NCBI RefSeq assembly: GCF_900176515.1
Contig: NZ_FWXV01000005.1
Coordinates: 186,617 to 246,614, forward strand
Source of the DNA: Kibdelosporangium aridum
GTDB taxonomy: Bacteria > Actinomycetota > Actinomycetes > Mycobacteriales > Pseudonocardiaceae
DNA: 59,998 nucleotides
Reading direction: 5' to 3'
Made by a program: the position numbers and the translations under genes. Numbering within the stretch: the first letter of the stretch is position 1; the number at the start of each line of letters is the position of its first letter. The notes under the pieces were generated by a model. The model had not been told where the DNA came from. It did not search any database and worked only from the letters and a program-made list of their open reading frames with translations. Shown in pieces: positions 41,001 through 47,681 of the stretch.

Positions 41001-41072
41001 CCCGCGATCGGTGTACGGCTGACCATCGGGCAACTGGCCATCGACCGGATGACCGTCCTGGCAAGGATGTGA
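38040..41072 (+). CDS. Large secreted (alpha/alpha)6 glycosidase (MGH1-like) with F5/8-type and NEW3-like domains
   Basis: The 1010-residue protein has a Sec signal (MRSLRRLCTAVVVVVALFAA, cleavage near TAG). Residues about 40-520 form an alpha-barrel glycosidase like the mannosylglycerate-hydrolase (MGH1)/GH63-like group: RWRTYKEALKYTG, EGRWLRDNRYLDDYLDYWL, YWQVPVWDAMEYTASS and HSEDYNHSTFNDLVLSGLLG are typical sites, with acidic residues in WDAMEYTA and DHSEDYNHS as candidates for catalysis. A discoidin/F5-8C-like domain (GDRPANAIDG, RWTSYGSPNRQDWLAVDLG, about 570-690) and a NEW3-like beta domain (VTGTVHSIRPVKTRYELTL) follow, and then a C-terminal beta-sandwich. Substrate unknown. GAGGAA precedes the ATG. 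Confidence 0.83.
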   Translation: MRSLRRLCTAVVVVVALFAAVVTAPATAGPVLGPPLYPEVGPGTHVLDHAAKLAGFVEPEWYEANIPFVDLPDQEIEKTYYYRWRTYKEALKYTGPEDGWLVSEFLGPVGYSAPGGGIVAAAGHHVYEGRWLRDNRYLDDYLDYWLRGSGSGPKPATDKLNENTTDWAHQYSFWAADAVLARASVDGRWGFAVDRLPELEKQWAVWAPQFDSSLGLYWQVPVWDAMEYTASSYQSSDPYHGGTGFRPTLNAYQYADARAIASLLRMRGDRGLADRYERDARSIQAAQERYLWDSGDQFYKHVMRDGNPARTKIDDREQIGFVPWYFHMAPAGNSAAWAQLTDPAGFKARFGPTTVERRSPWFMHDAFLGCCRWSGPSWPYATSQTLTALANLLIDYPAQPFVGKQDYYDLLHGYALTQRKNGQPYVAEAHHPDEDRWLYDARDHSEDYNHSTFNDLVLSGLLGIRPRQGDQVRLSPLVPSTWDHFAVENVAYHGRNLTVVWDRDGHVYRQGAGLRVWVDGELVHRQADLRPVDVPVRQGKQKVSAQVVDDMTNIARTGYPAATASYTSPGDRPANAIDGQDFHLDIPSTRWTSYGSPNRQDWLAVDLGASTSISDIRISFYDDGGGVRTPDTYELQYRKPDGSWSDVPRQLRTPQAPVRGRLNRIVVQPPVHTDGIRVLPSRTDGGAVGITALQAWRTEDERVSVRLQDGSNLVHVRPGQTIEVTGTVHSIRPVKTRYELTLPRGWTAQPISASGNQSLTPAKPLRLRWRVSVPETVPLGTRMPLRLLVHTLERGTEIRVTADVLHVQAAFDPVDFATPVWDDDFTQPAAYRVGARFGEPAPDLHIANGALIASAAGRQSAAVLVAPVAAPAGDFTVILEPRSFAGAAPEDSVLLGRAAGPDDLVQAWYNNHFHTSGADVRVEGRDHGDNATGGCCADVAWSPGDRFAVVFSAGTMTSWLDHGGQWHLLRTVPFGTAITPENIAGWSPAIGVRLTIGQLAIDRMTVLARM

Positions 41073-41196
41073 AGCGGGCACTCATGATGAGACGTCGGGG
41101 TGGCGTCCGCTCATCCGGGCAGATCGCCACGGTGCTGTCCACGCCCGGAGTTCGAGCCGGCTTGAAACGTGTCGCGGTCGGCTGGCATCCAGTCAT

Positions 41197-41652
41197 ATGG
41201 TGCGCGGCATGGATCTGGGGACGGTCTTCGCCGGGGTGCCGCGCGTCGGCGGCCGGGTGGACGGCTGCACGTACTGCTACTCCGAGTCCGACCTGGAGTT
41301 GCTCGGCGGCGACCCGGCCGACGTGCCGGACTCCCTGGTCTCCTCGTTCGCCAGGGAGGTCATCGACCACTGGTCCGAGGACCACCGGCTTGAAACGCTG
41401 ATCTGCGCCGCGGCCCACATCGATCACGATCTGGCGCCTTGGCTGTTGTACCTCGACACGCTGGGGCCCGACGCGGACGCGGCGATCGCGGAGGTGGCGG
41501 AGTACTGGGCCACGGGCGGCGAGCCGATGCTGTGGTGGTTTCCCGAAGACCCCGCCGCGCCGATCCGCGACTGGCTCCACTCCGACGTCCTGTGGGACCG
41601 CTTGTCACGGGCGAAGGCCGACGATGTGAAGATCGCCATCGCCCGGATGTAA
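41197..41652 (+). CDS. Small acidic actinobacterial protein of unknown function
   Basis: The 151-residue frame has normal codon bias. It is acidic, soluble and mostly helical, with a CTYCYSESDLELLGGD segment near residue 24 and many Trp residues toward the end (EPMLWWFPEDPAAPIRDWL). The CxxC-like pair might bind a metal or form a disulfide. I do not recognise the family. There is no clear ribosome-binding site. An in-frame ATG at 41209 is equally possible, and a leaderless message would explain both. It lies between two secreted carbohydrate-active genes in the same direction. Confidence 0.7.
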   Translation: MVRGMDLGTVFAGVPRVGGRVDGCTYCYSESDLELLGGDPADVPDSLVSSFAREVIDHWSEDHRLETLICAAAHIDHDLAPWLLYLDTLGPDADAAIAEVAEYWATGGEPMLWWFPEDPAAPIRDWLHSDVLWDRLSRAKADDVKIAIARM

Positions 41653-41737
41653 GCCTGTTCACCTGCTGGCCGAGTCGGCGTCAGAAACCGGTGCTGGGAT
41701 GAGCGGGTTGATCATCGGTCGTCCCTGAGGAGCATTC

Positions 41738-43264
41738 GTGCGCACTCGTCCGTTCCGAGCTGGCGTGGTGGCGTTGGTCGCCGCGTCCGCCGTGATCTCT
41801 GTCGGCGGTGGGTCGACCGTCGGCGCCACCGAGACCCCGCTTCCCGGCTGGCAGCATGATCGGTTGGCGCAGGGCGTCGATCTGTACCAGGGCGTGATCA
41901 CGGGCCGTCCCGGCGCCGACTATTGGACGGTCACCGTGCGCGTCAACGGATCCCATCTGACCGCTGACCCTGACGCACTCGCTGCCCGCTTGCGTAGTGC
42001 CGGGTTCAGCCCGCGTGTCGAGCGTGTGGAGTGGCCTGCGGGATCCGATCGGCGTGGATTGATCGGATCCCGTGTCCGGGTCGGTGTCTTCGGCGGGCAG
42101 AACCAGGCGGACAACCAGCGGACCGCGTTGGCTGCGGCCGGATTCGACGCGATCAGCGAATGGACCGGCGGTGACGGGACGCCCGGCACGGGTATCGCGC
42201 AGGTCAAAGCCGTGATCATCGACCCGCGCCGGTTCCGTGGGCAGCTCTCGGCCAGTTACGGCAAGTCGGTCGCGGGGCGGGAAACCGTGACCGCCATGTC
42301 CGGCAACGCATTGCTGGCGATCAACGCGGGCTTCTTCATCATGGAAAGCGTTGACGGCGTCCCGGGCGCGTCGGCAGGCATCGCCGCGTACGACGGCAAT
42401 CTGCAGAGCGCCTCGACGAACGGCCGGATCGCGGCGATCCTGCGCGGCGACGGTCTCCGTCCCGAATTGGCGCACCTCACCACGTCGACAAGGGTGCGCG
42501 CGGGCAATGCCGCCGAACTCGTGGACGGCATCAACCGGATCCCGGGCAAGATCCGCAACTGCGGCGGAGTCGGTGGCGACCAGCCGACCGAACGACCACA
42601 GCACGACGTCACCTGCACGGATCCATCGGAGATCGTGCAGTTCACCCCGCAACTCGGCGCCAGCACGCCAGCGGGCGAAGGCACGGAAGCGGTGCTTGAC
42701 CGCACTGGCCGGGTGCTCGAACTCCGCGCTCGGGGCGGCGCTGTGCCAGCGGACGGAAGCGTGCTCGCCGGGATCGGTGATGGTGCTCAATGGCTGCGTC
42801 AGCACGCGGTGGTTGGAAGTGTGCTGACCATCGAGCAGCGCATCACCGACTCGACAGGCCGGGAGATACGGCTGGGGCGCGGCGACGACATCGTCAACGG
42901 CGGCCCTGAGCTCGTGCGGGGCGGCCGGGTCGCAGTGGACTTCGGCGCCGACGGCATCGAGCGGATCGGTGACCCGTCGTTCGCCTACACCTGGGGACTC
43001 AAGCGCAATCCGCGGATGGTGCTCGGCATCGACCGGTCCGGCAGGCTGATCATCGTCACGGCTGCCGGACGGCAGCCCGGATACAGCGACGGGCTTGGCC
43101 TGACCGAAGCCGCCGAGTTGGTTCGTTCGCTGGGTGCTGTGCGAGCGATGAACCTCGACGGCGGCGGATCAGTCACCATGACGGTCAACGGCAAGATGGT
43201 CACCATGCCGTCGGATGCCACCGGCGAGCGCGCGGTCGGCGACGCGTTGGTGCTCACGCGCTAG
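41738..43264 (+). CDS. Secreted phosphodiester glycosidase (NAGPA domain) with SPOR-like N-terminal part
   Basis: The 508-residue protein has a Sec signal (MRTRPFRAGVVALVAASAV, cleavage near GAT). Residues about 60-140 have two half-repeats of the SPOR type (YWTVTVRVNG then LAARLRSAGF; VRVGVFGGQ then RTALAAAGFDA), suggesting peptidoglycan binding. The rest is the NAGPA fold (PF09992 type) with AINAGFFIM near residue 195 and the hallmark RAMNLDGGGSVTMTVNG near 475. Known members remove N-acetylglucosamine from phosphodiester-linked sugars, including wall teichoic acid-type links. The start is GTG. Its TAG stop shares the CTAG at 43261-43264 with the convergent gene. Confidence 0.9.
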   Translation: MRTRPFRAGVVALVAASAVISVGGGSTVGATETPLPGWQHDRLAQGVDLYQGVITGRPGADYWTVTVRVNGSHLTADPDALAARLRSAGFSPRVERVEWPAGSDRRGLIGSRVRVGVFGGQNQADNQRTALAAAGFDAISEWTGGDGTPGTGIAQVKAVIIDPRRFRGQLSASYGKSVAGRETVTAMSGNALLAINAGFFIMESVDGVPGASAGIAAYDGNLQSASTNGRIAAILRGDGLRPELAHLTTSTRVRAGNAAELVDGINRIPGKIRNCGGVGGDQPTERPQHDVTCTDPSEIVQFTPQLGASTPAGEGTEAVLDRTGRVLELRARGGAVPADGSVLAGIGDGAQWLRQHAVVGSVLTIEQRITDSTGREIRLGRGDDIVNGGPELVRGGRVAVDFGADGIERIGDPSFAYTWGLKRNPRMVLGIDRSGRLIIVTAAGRQPGYSDGLGLTEAAELVRSLGAVRAMNLDGGGSVTMTVNGKMVTMPSDATGERAVGDALVLTR

Positions 43265-43887
43265 ACGAATTCGGTGACGCCTTCGTACTTCGCTGTCGGG
43301 GCAACGCCGACTGGCTCGTAGTGAAGTATGAGCATGCCGGTTGTGGTCACCTCGTGGTGGGCGAGCTTGAGCCCGACAGGTCCGGTCGGATGGTCGAACA
43401 ACCGCCGCCCGGACCCGATCACGGTAGGAGCGACGACCAGCCGGACCATGTCGACGAGACCCGCGGCCAACAGGGCGTTACCGAGCCGGGAACTGCCGTG
43501 GATCTGCAGTTCCCGGCCCGGCCGCGCCTTGAGTTCCCCGACTGTCCGAAGTGGATCGCCGCGTAGCACGGTCGTGGGATGCCAGCTGCCTTCGGTGAGG
43601 GTGTTGGTCACCACGTACTTCGGCAGTGCGTTCATCCGCTCGGTGAACGGGTCGTCCGGGTCGGTGATCTGCGGCCAGTCCCGGGCGAACGCCTCATAGG
43701 TACGCCGTCCCAACAGCAGGCCGTCGGCGAGGTCCAGCCATTGCGAAGTACGCCGGACGAACAGTTCGTCCAGGTAGGGCACGAGCCACCCGCCGCGGGT
43801 GAAGCCGTCGGTCGTGTCCTCCGCCGGTGAGCCGGGCCCCTGGCTGACGCCGTCGAGCGTGACGAACGAGGTGAGCGTGATCTTCAC
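43261..43887 (-). CDS. Dihydrofolate-reductase-like (RibD C-terminal) oxidoreductase
   Basis: The 208-residue protein belongs to the DHFR/RibD_C superfamily of NADPH-dependent reductases: it starts MKITLTSFVTLDGVSQGPG, has DGLLLGRRTYEAFARDWPQ near residue 55, KYVVTNTL near 90, LQIHGSSRLGNALLAAGLVD near 126, and VIGSGRRLFDH near 156. These small proteins are common in actinomycetes. The substrate is usually unknown and it is not the housekeeping DHFR. It overlaps the AHSA1-type gene by 4 nt (ATGA) and is the last gene of the ArsR operon. Confidence 0.88.
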   Translation of the reverse strand: MKITLTSFVTLDGVSQGPGSPAEDTTDGFTRGGWLVPYLDELFVRRTSQWLDLADGLLLGRRTYEAFARDWPQITDPDDPFTERMNALPKYVVTNTLTEGSWHPTTVLRGDPLRTVGELKARPGRELQIHGSSRLGNALLAAGLVDMVRLVVAPTVIGSGRRLFDHPTGPVGLKLAHHEVTTTGMLILHYEPVGVAPTAKYEGVTEFV

Positions 43888-44348
43888 TGTTCAGCGACCT
43901 CGGCGAGTTGTTTGGTGACCGTGCCCCAGCCTTCGAAGAAGCCCATTTCCTCGTGACGGGCGCGGGACGCCGGATCCCCATGCCGGACAATCGCTTGGTA
44001 TTCCGTGCCATCCGGGTGATCGCGAAGGATGATCTCGGCCGTCAGGGCGACCGGCTCAGGAGTCCTCGGGCGCCATGAACTGTCGATGGCGTTGGTGAAC
44101 ACGATCCTGGCGTTCTTTTCGACAACCAGGAAGCTCGCGTCCATGTGCGGCACGAACCGCACGCCGTCCTCGCTCATCCGCGTCACCAGCCCGCCACCGG
44201 CGCGGGCTTCCAGGCGGTCGACCTGGCACACCATCGGGGCCGGGAGGAACCATTTCGCGAAGCGGGCCGGATCGGTCCACGCGGTCCACACCGCGTTGCG
44301 CGGGGCGCGGATGACGCGCTCGATGGTCAAGTCGAGGTCGGGGTTCAT
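43884..44348 (-). CDS. SRPBCC/AHSA1-type START-fold protein
   Basis: The 154-residue protein has the AHSA1-like pattern IERVIRAPRNAVWTAWTDPA, FAKWFLPAPM, IVFTNAIDSSWRP, and a C-terminal GWGTVTKQLAEV helix. These helix-grip proteins bind hydrophobic ligands. In ArsR-AHSA1 pairs the protein is a ligand binder or sensor of unknown chemistry. Both neighbours overlap it by ATGA (4 nt each), which fixes the ArsR-AHSA1-DHFR order as one translationally coupled operon. Confidence 0.9.
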   Translation of the reverse strand: MNPDLDLTIERVIRAPRNAVWTAWTDPARFAKWFLPAPMVCQVDRLEARAGGGLVTRMSEDGVRFVPHMDASFLVVEKNARIVFTNAIDSSWRPRTPEPVALTAEIILRDHPDGTEYQAIVRHGDPASRARHEEMGFFEGWGTVTKQLAEVAEQ

Positions 44349-44674
44349 TGCTGCTCCTCAGTGACAAGGCGTTCCAGCCGGTCGGTGCGCTCTTCCCAGA
44401 TCCGGCGCTGCTCGGCGAGCCAGCCGTCGACCAGGGCGAGGCGCTCGCGGTTGAGCACGCAGGTCCGCACGCGGCCGACCTTGTCCGTGCGGATGAGGCC
44501 GTTCGCCTCGAGTGTCCGCACGTGCTTCATGAAGGACGGGAGGGTGATCGGGAACTCGCGGGCAAGGTCGCCGACGCTCGTCGGGCCACGGCCCAGACGC
44601 CGGATGACGTCACGCCGAGTCGGGTCAGCGAGGGCGACGAACACGCCGTCGAGCTCAGCCGAATACTGTGCCAT
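44345..44674 (-). CDS. ArsR-family repressor of the AHSA1/DHFR operon
   Basis: The 109-residue winged-helix protein reads ALADPTRRDVIRRLGRGPTS, then VGDLAREFPITLPSFMKHV and a wing with VGRVRTCVLN. It lacks the CxC metal site of arsenic or cadmium sensors, so it is the non-metal ArsR type typically paired with AHSA1 proteins. The start is set at the ATG at 44674. The frame runs open to 44875 but that crosses the operator and the end of the kinase gene. Three GCTAAGTAT-like half sites lie directly upstream, implying autorepression. Confidence 0.92.
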   Translation of the reverse strand: MAQYSAELDGVFVALADPTRRDVIRRLGRGPTSVGDLAREFPITLPSFMKHVRTLEANGLIRTDKVGRVRTCVLNRERLALVDGWLAEQRRIWEERTDRLERLVTEEQQ

Positions 44675-44677
44675 GCG

Positions 44678-44720
44678 GCTAAGTATTAACCCGTCGAGAC
44701 ACTTAGCGCAAGGGCTAAGT
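44678..44720. promoter_or_regulatory. ArsR operator: repeated TTAGC/GCTAA half sites
   Basis: GCTAAGTAT at 44678-44686 recurs at 44714-44722, and ACTTAGC at 44701-44707 forms a perfect inverted repeat with GCTAAGT at 44714-44720 (6-nt spacer). The block sits immediately before the ArsR start and is AT-rich for this genome. It is very likely the autoregulatory operator and promoter. Confidence 0.72.
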
Positions 44721-44721
44721 A

Positions 44722-46044
44722 TCAGCGAGCCGTGCAGGTCACGTCCGGCTTCACCGGGTTCGGGCCGGTGGTCCCCGCGATGAAGCCGAAGGAGGTCGAC
44801 GACTCGACGGCCGTGTTCCACTGGGCCGCCGCCACCTGTATCGAGGTGCCGTCCTGCGACAGGGTTCCGTTCCACAGGTTGGTGATCCGTTGGCCGCCGG
44901 GCAGAGTCCAGCTCACGGTCCAGCCGTTCAACCGGGTGGCCTTGGCGCGGACGGTCACCAGGGCTTCATAGCCGTCCGGCCACGAGTTCGTGATCCGGTA
45001 GTCCGCCTCGCATGTCGACTGTGGACGGCTCGTGGTCGTACTGCTGGGAACAATCAGTGGTTCGGGCAATGCTTGTGGTTGCGACGGTTGGCCACGGTTG
45101 ATCGCCAGCCCAACCACAAGTCCAATGGCCACAAGCAGAACGGCCGCTGCCGCCAGCCAGACCCCGCGCTTGCGAGGTTTTGGCGGCGGCAGCGTCATGG
45201 TCGCGGTGCGTGGCTGGAACTCCGGCGGTCGTTTGCCTGTCGCCAGGTACTCCTCGGCCTCACGCATGCTCGGGCGTTCGCTGGGATCCGCGCGTAACAG
45301 CCATAACAGCAACGGGCTGAGCGCTCCGGACTGGTATGGCGGTCGGATCTCCCCGGTGGACACCTTGCGCAGCAACGCGATGGTGTTCTCGTCCACGCCG
45401 AACGGCGGCGTGCCTTCCGTTGCCGCGTAGAGCGTTGAGCCCAGGGAGTACACATCGGACGGGAAGCCCGCTTTGCCGCCGTCCGCTACTTCCGGCGCCA
45501 GGAACGCCGGTGTGCCCGCGATGATGCCGTTGCTAGTCATCGTCGCGTCCCCGACCGCACGGGAGATCCCGAAGTCGGTGATCTTCACCGTGCCGTCCGG
45601 TGCTATCAAAACGTTGTCAGGTTTGACGTCCCGGTGCACGATGCCGACGTCGTGCGCGGCGGCCAGCGCCCCGGCGATCTGGGCGCCGATCCTGGCCACC
45701 TCGTCCGCGGGCAGCGCCCCCCGGTCGTTCAGCACCGCCGAAAGACTTTCGGACGGCAGGTATTCCATGACCAGACATGGCCTGCCGTCGTGCTCCACGA
45801 CATCGTGCACTTGGATCGCGTTGGGGTGCTGGATCCTCGCGGCGAGACGGGCCTCACGCATCACGCGTGCGTCGGCCTGTTCGCCTTCCGTGCCACCGAG
45901 GGCCGCGTCGAACGACAGGAGTTTGACCGCGACCGTCCGGTCCAGGCGCTCGTCGTACGCGCGCCAGACCACCCCCATCGCACCGCGGCCGATCCGGCCT
46001 GCCAGCCGGTAGCGACCGGCGACCAGGTCGTCCTTGTTCGTCAC
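44722..46044 (-). CDS. Receptor Ser/Thr protein kinase with extracellular CBM2-type carbohydrate-binding module
   Basis: The 440-residue kinase has Gly loop IGRGAMGVVWRAYDERLD, VAVKLLSFD, catalytic loop GIVHRDVKPDNVLI and ITDFGISRA, all within about residues 10-265. A basic stop (KPRKR) precedes one membrane helix (about 300-322, WLAAAAVLLVAIGLVVGLAI), then a Ser/Thr/Pro linker. The outside part (about 345-440) has the bacterial CBM2 pattern: Cys at each end (CEADYRI and VTCTAR), conserved Trp in NSWPDGYEA, NGWTVSWTLPGGQ, ITNLWNG and AAQWN, and SFGFIAG. CBM2 modules bind cellulose, chitin or xylan, so this kinase probably senses an insoluble polysaccharide. GTG start; 10 nt after the GNAT gene. 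Confidence 0.92.
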   Translation of the reverse strand: MTNKDDLVAGRYRLAGRIGRGAMGVVWRAYDERLDRTVAVKLLSFDAALGGTEGEQADARVMREARLAARIQHPNAIQVHDVVEHDGRPCLVMEYLPSESLSAVLNDRGALPADEVARIGAQIAGALAAAHDVGIVHRDVKPDNVLIAPDGTVKITDFGISRAVGDATMTSNGIIAGTPAFLAPEVADGGKAGFPSDVYSLGSTLYAATEGTPPFGVDENTIALLRKVSTGEIRPPYQSGALSPLLLWLLRADPSERPSMREAEEYLATGKRPPEFQPRTATMTLPPPKPRKRGVWLAAAAVLLVAIGLVVGLAINRGQPSQPQALPEPLIVPSSTTTSRPQSTCEADYRITNSWPDGYEALVTVRAKATRLNGWTVSWTLPGGQRITNLWNGTLSQDGTSIQVAAAQWNTAVESSTSFGFIAGTTGPNPVKPDVTCTAR

Positions 46045-46054
46045 CCGGCCGATT

Positions 46055-46603
46055 CTACTTTCGCGACGGCCATTCCGAGGCCAGTACGGACCAGACCTGT
46101 GCGTCCTGCCGGGTGCCGTTGATGGGGTACTCCGAGCGCAGCACACCCTCGAGTGTCATGCCAAGCCGTTGTGCCACAGCGATACTGCGTTCGTTCTCCG
46201 GGCTGCACCGCCACTCGACGCGGGACATTCCGCGAACGCATACCGCCCAGTCGATCATGTGCCTGGCGGCACGGGTGATGAGGCCGTGCCCGGCCGCGTC
46301 GGGATCCAGCCACACACCGATCTCGCACGTGCCGTTCGACGCGTCGAACGTGCGGAACAGCGTGCCGCCCATCAGTTTTCCCGCGACCCAGATGCCGTAG
46401 ATCCGGCCTTCGTCCCTGGCCAGCTTGTCGATGTAGCGCTGCAGGACCGCGCGTCCACTCTCGGTGTCCGTCACGACGTGCGACATCCCGATCCACGGGC
46501 CGATGTACTCGCGGACGTGGTTGATGTGCGCCGCGAACTCCTCGGCGTTCCACGGCTCCAACGCGCGCAGTTCGGCGTCGTCGGTCAAGCGCAACGAGAG
46601 CAT
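46055..46603 (-). CDS. GNAT acetyltransferase, RimJ/RimL type
   Basis: The 182-residue protein matches RimJ/RimL-like N-acetyltransferases: LRALEPWNAEEFAAH near residue 12, GIWVAGKLMGGTLFRTF near 72, IGVWLDPDAAGHGLITRAARHM (acetyl-CoA loop, Q/RxxGxG/A variant) near 97 and ENERSIAVAQRLGMTLEG near 140. It acetylates an N-terminus or a small amine. Only 10 nt separate it from the CBM2 kinase downstream on the same strand, so they are probably co-transcribed. GGAGG precedes the ATG. It is divergent from a TetR regulator. Confidence 0.9.
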   Translation of the reverse strand: MLSLRLTDDAELRALEPWNAEEFAAHINHVREYIGPWIGMSHVVTDTESGRAVLQRYIDKLARDEGRIYGIWVAGKLMGGTLFRTFDASNGTCEIGVWLDPDAAGHGLITRAARHMIDWAVCVRGMSRVEWRCSPENERSIAVAQRLGMTLEGVLRSEYPINGTRQDAQVWSVLASEWPSRK

Positions 46604-46616
46604 CCCCAGAACCTCC

Positions 46617-46638
46617 GTACCAAACGTTTGTTATGTAC
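46617..46638. promoter_or_regulatory. Palindrome in the GNAT/TetR divergent promoter
   Basis: CAAACGTTTG at 46621-46630 is a perfect 10-bp palindrome flanked by GTAC at 46617-46620 and GTAC at 46635-46638. It lies between the GNAT start (46603) and the TetR start (46648), the expected place of a TetR operator. Confidence 0.55.
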
Positions 46639-46647
46639 CATCATGCC

Positions 46648-47262
46648 ATGCCTCCAGCCCCTGGCGACCACGACGCCCGCAGGCGTGACGTGTCCGAAGC
46701 GGTCTGGCGTGTCCTCGCGGCACGCGGATTCGGCCAGCTCACGCTGCGCGCCGTGGCTGCGGAGATGGGTGCGTCGACCGGCATGCTCACGCACTACTTC
46801 CCGGCCAAACGCGACTTGGTCCGTTACGCCCACGCGATCGCCGAGGAACGCACGCTGGCCGCGCTCTACCGCGAGCTGGACGTGACCGGGCTGGCGGCGT
46901 TGCGCGAGTACCTGCTGGACGTCCTGCCGCTGACGCCCGAATCGGTCGCGATGAACCGGGTATGGGTGAGTTTCTGGGACGCGGCCATCGGCGACGAGGA
47001 GCTCGCCGCGACCGAGACCGCCCGGTACGAACGGTGGCGCGGCAAACTCCGGCCACATGTCCTCGTCGCGCTCGAGAAGGGTGAGATCCCTGCCGACACT
47101 GACGTCGAGGACGTGGTCGCCTCGGCCGCGGCGATCACGCACGGATTGGTCGTGCAGGCCCTGTTCGACCCGGACAGGTTCCCGCCTGCCCGGCAGGTCC
47201 GACTGATCGACGACTACCTAAGGACACTCAGATGCCCATCCACGACCGGATCAACGACGTAG
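46648..47262 (+). CDS. TetR-family regulator
   Basis: About 204 residues with HTH text VLAARGFGQLTLRAVAAEMG, then STGMLTHYFPAKRDLVRYA, and a BetI-like TetR_C domain (NRVWVSFWDAAIGDEELAA). An in-frame ATG at 46633 would add five residues but lies within the palindrome block. The end of the gene overlaps the start of the Rid-family gene by 31 nt, so the two are co-expressed. The last residues (RCPSTTGSTT) are encoded by the Rid gene start in another frame and are probably not functionally important. Confidence 0.92.
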   Translation: MPPAPGDHDARRRDVSEAVWRVLAARGFGQLTLRAVAAEMGASTGMLTHYFPAKRDLVRYAHAIAEERTLAALYRELDVTGLAALREYLLDVLPLTPESVAMNRVWVSFWDAAIGDEELAATETARYERWRGKLRPHVLVALEKGEIPADTDVEDVVASAAAITHGLVVQALFDPDRFPPARQVRLIDDYLRTLRCPSTTGSTT

Positions 47263-47639
47263 CGGGCAACGCCCCAGGCTTCGGATACGCCCACGCGGTG
47301 ACCACTTCGGGCAGGCTCGCGTTCGTCTCCGGCCAGGTCGCGCTGGATGAGAACGGCCAACTCGTCGGCCAGGACAACCTGGCCGCGCAGACCAGGCAGG
47401 CGTTGCGGAACCTGGAGAACGTGCTCAAGCAGCTAGGCGCGACCTGGGCGGACGTGGTGCGCTTCAACTGGTACATGGTCGACACGTCCGAACTGCCGAT
47501 CGTGCGGGAGATCCGCGACGAGTTCATCCGCCCAGTGCTCGGTGACCGTCCCAACCCGGCCAGCACCCTGATCCAGGTCGCGGGCCTGTTCCGGCCGGAG
47601 TGCCTGATCGAAGTGGACGCGGTGGTATCTATCCCCTAA
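47232..47639 (+). CDS. Rid/YjgF-family protein lacking the RidA catalytic Arg
   Basis: The 135-residue protein has the YjgF fold: PGFGYAHAVTTSGRLAFVSGQVALDENG, QTRQALRNLENVLKQLGATWADVVR and PNPASTLIQVAGLFRPECLIEV. In RidA enzymes that hydrolyse 2-aminoacrylate, the segment corresponding to PASTLIQV contains an Arg (PARS...). Here it is Ser, so imine deaminase activity of the RidA type is doubtful and the protein fits the other Rid subfamilies often found with catabolic enzymes. It begins inside the TetR gene end (31-nt overlap). Confidence 0.9.
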   Translation: MPIHDRINDVAGNAPGFGYAHAVTTSGRLAFVSGQVALDENGQLVGQDNLAAQTRQALRNLENVLKQLGATWADVVRFNWYMVDTSELPIVREIRDEFIRPVLGDRPNPASTLIQVAGLFRPECLIEVDAVVSIP

Positions 47640-47681
47640 TGGCCCTGTTTTCGGCAAGCAGCGCCGGGTAGCACGGAAGAC

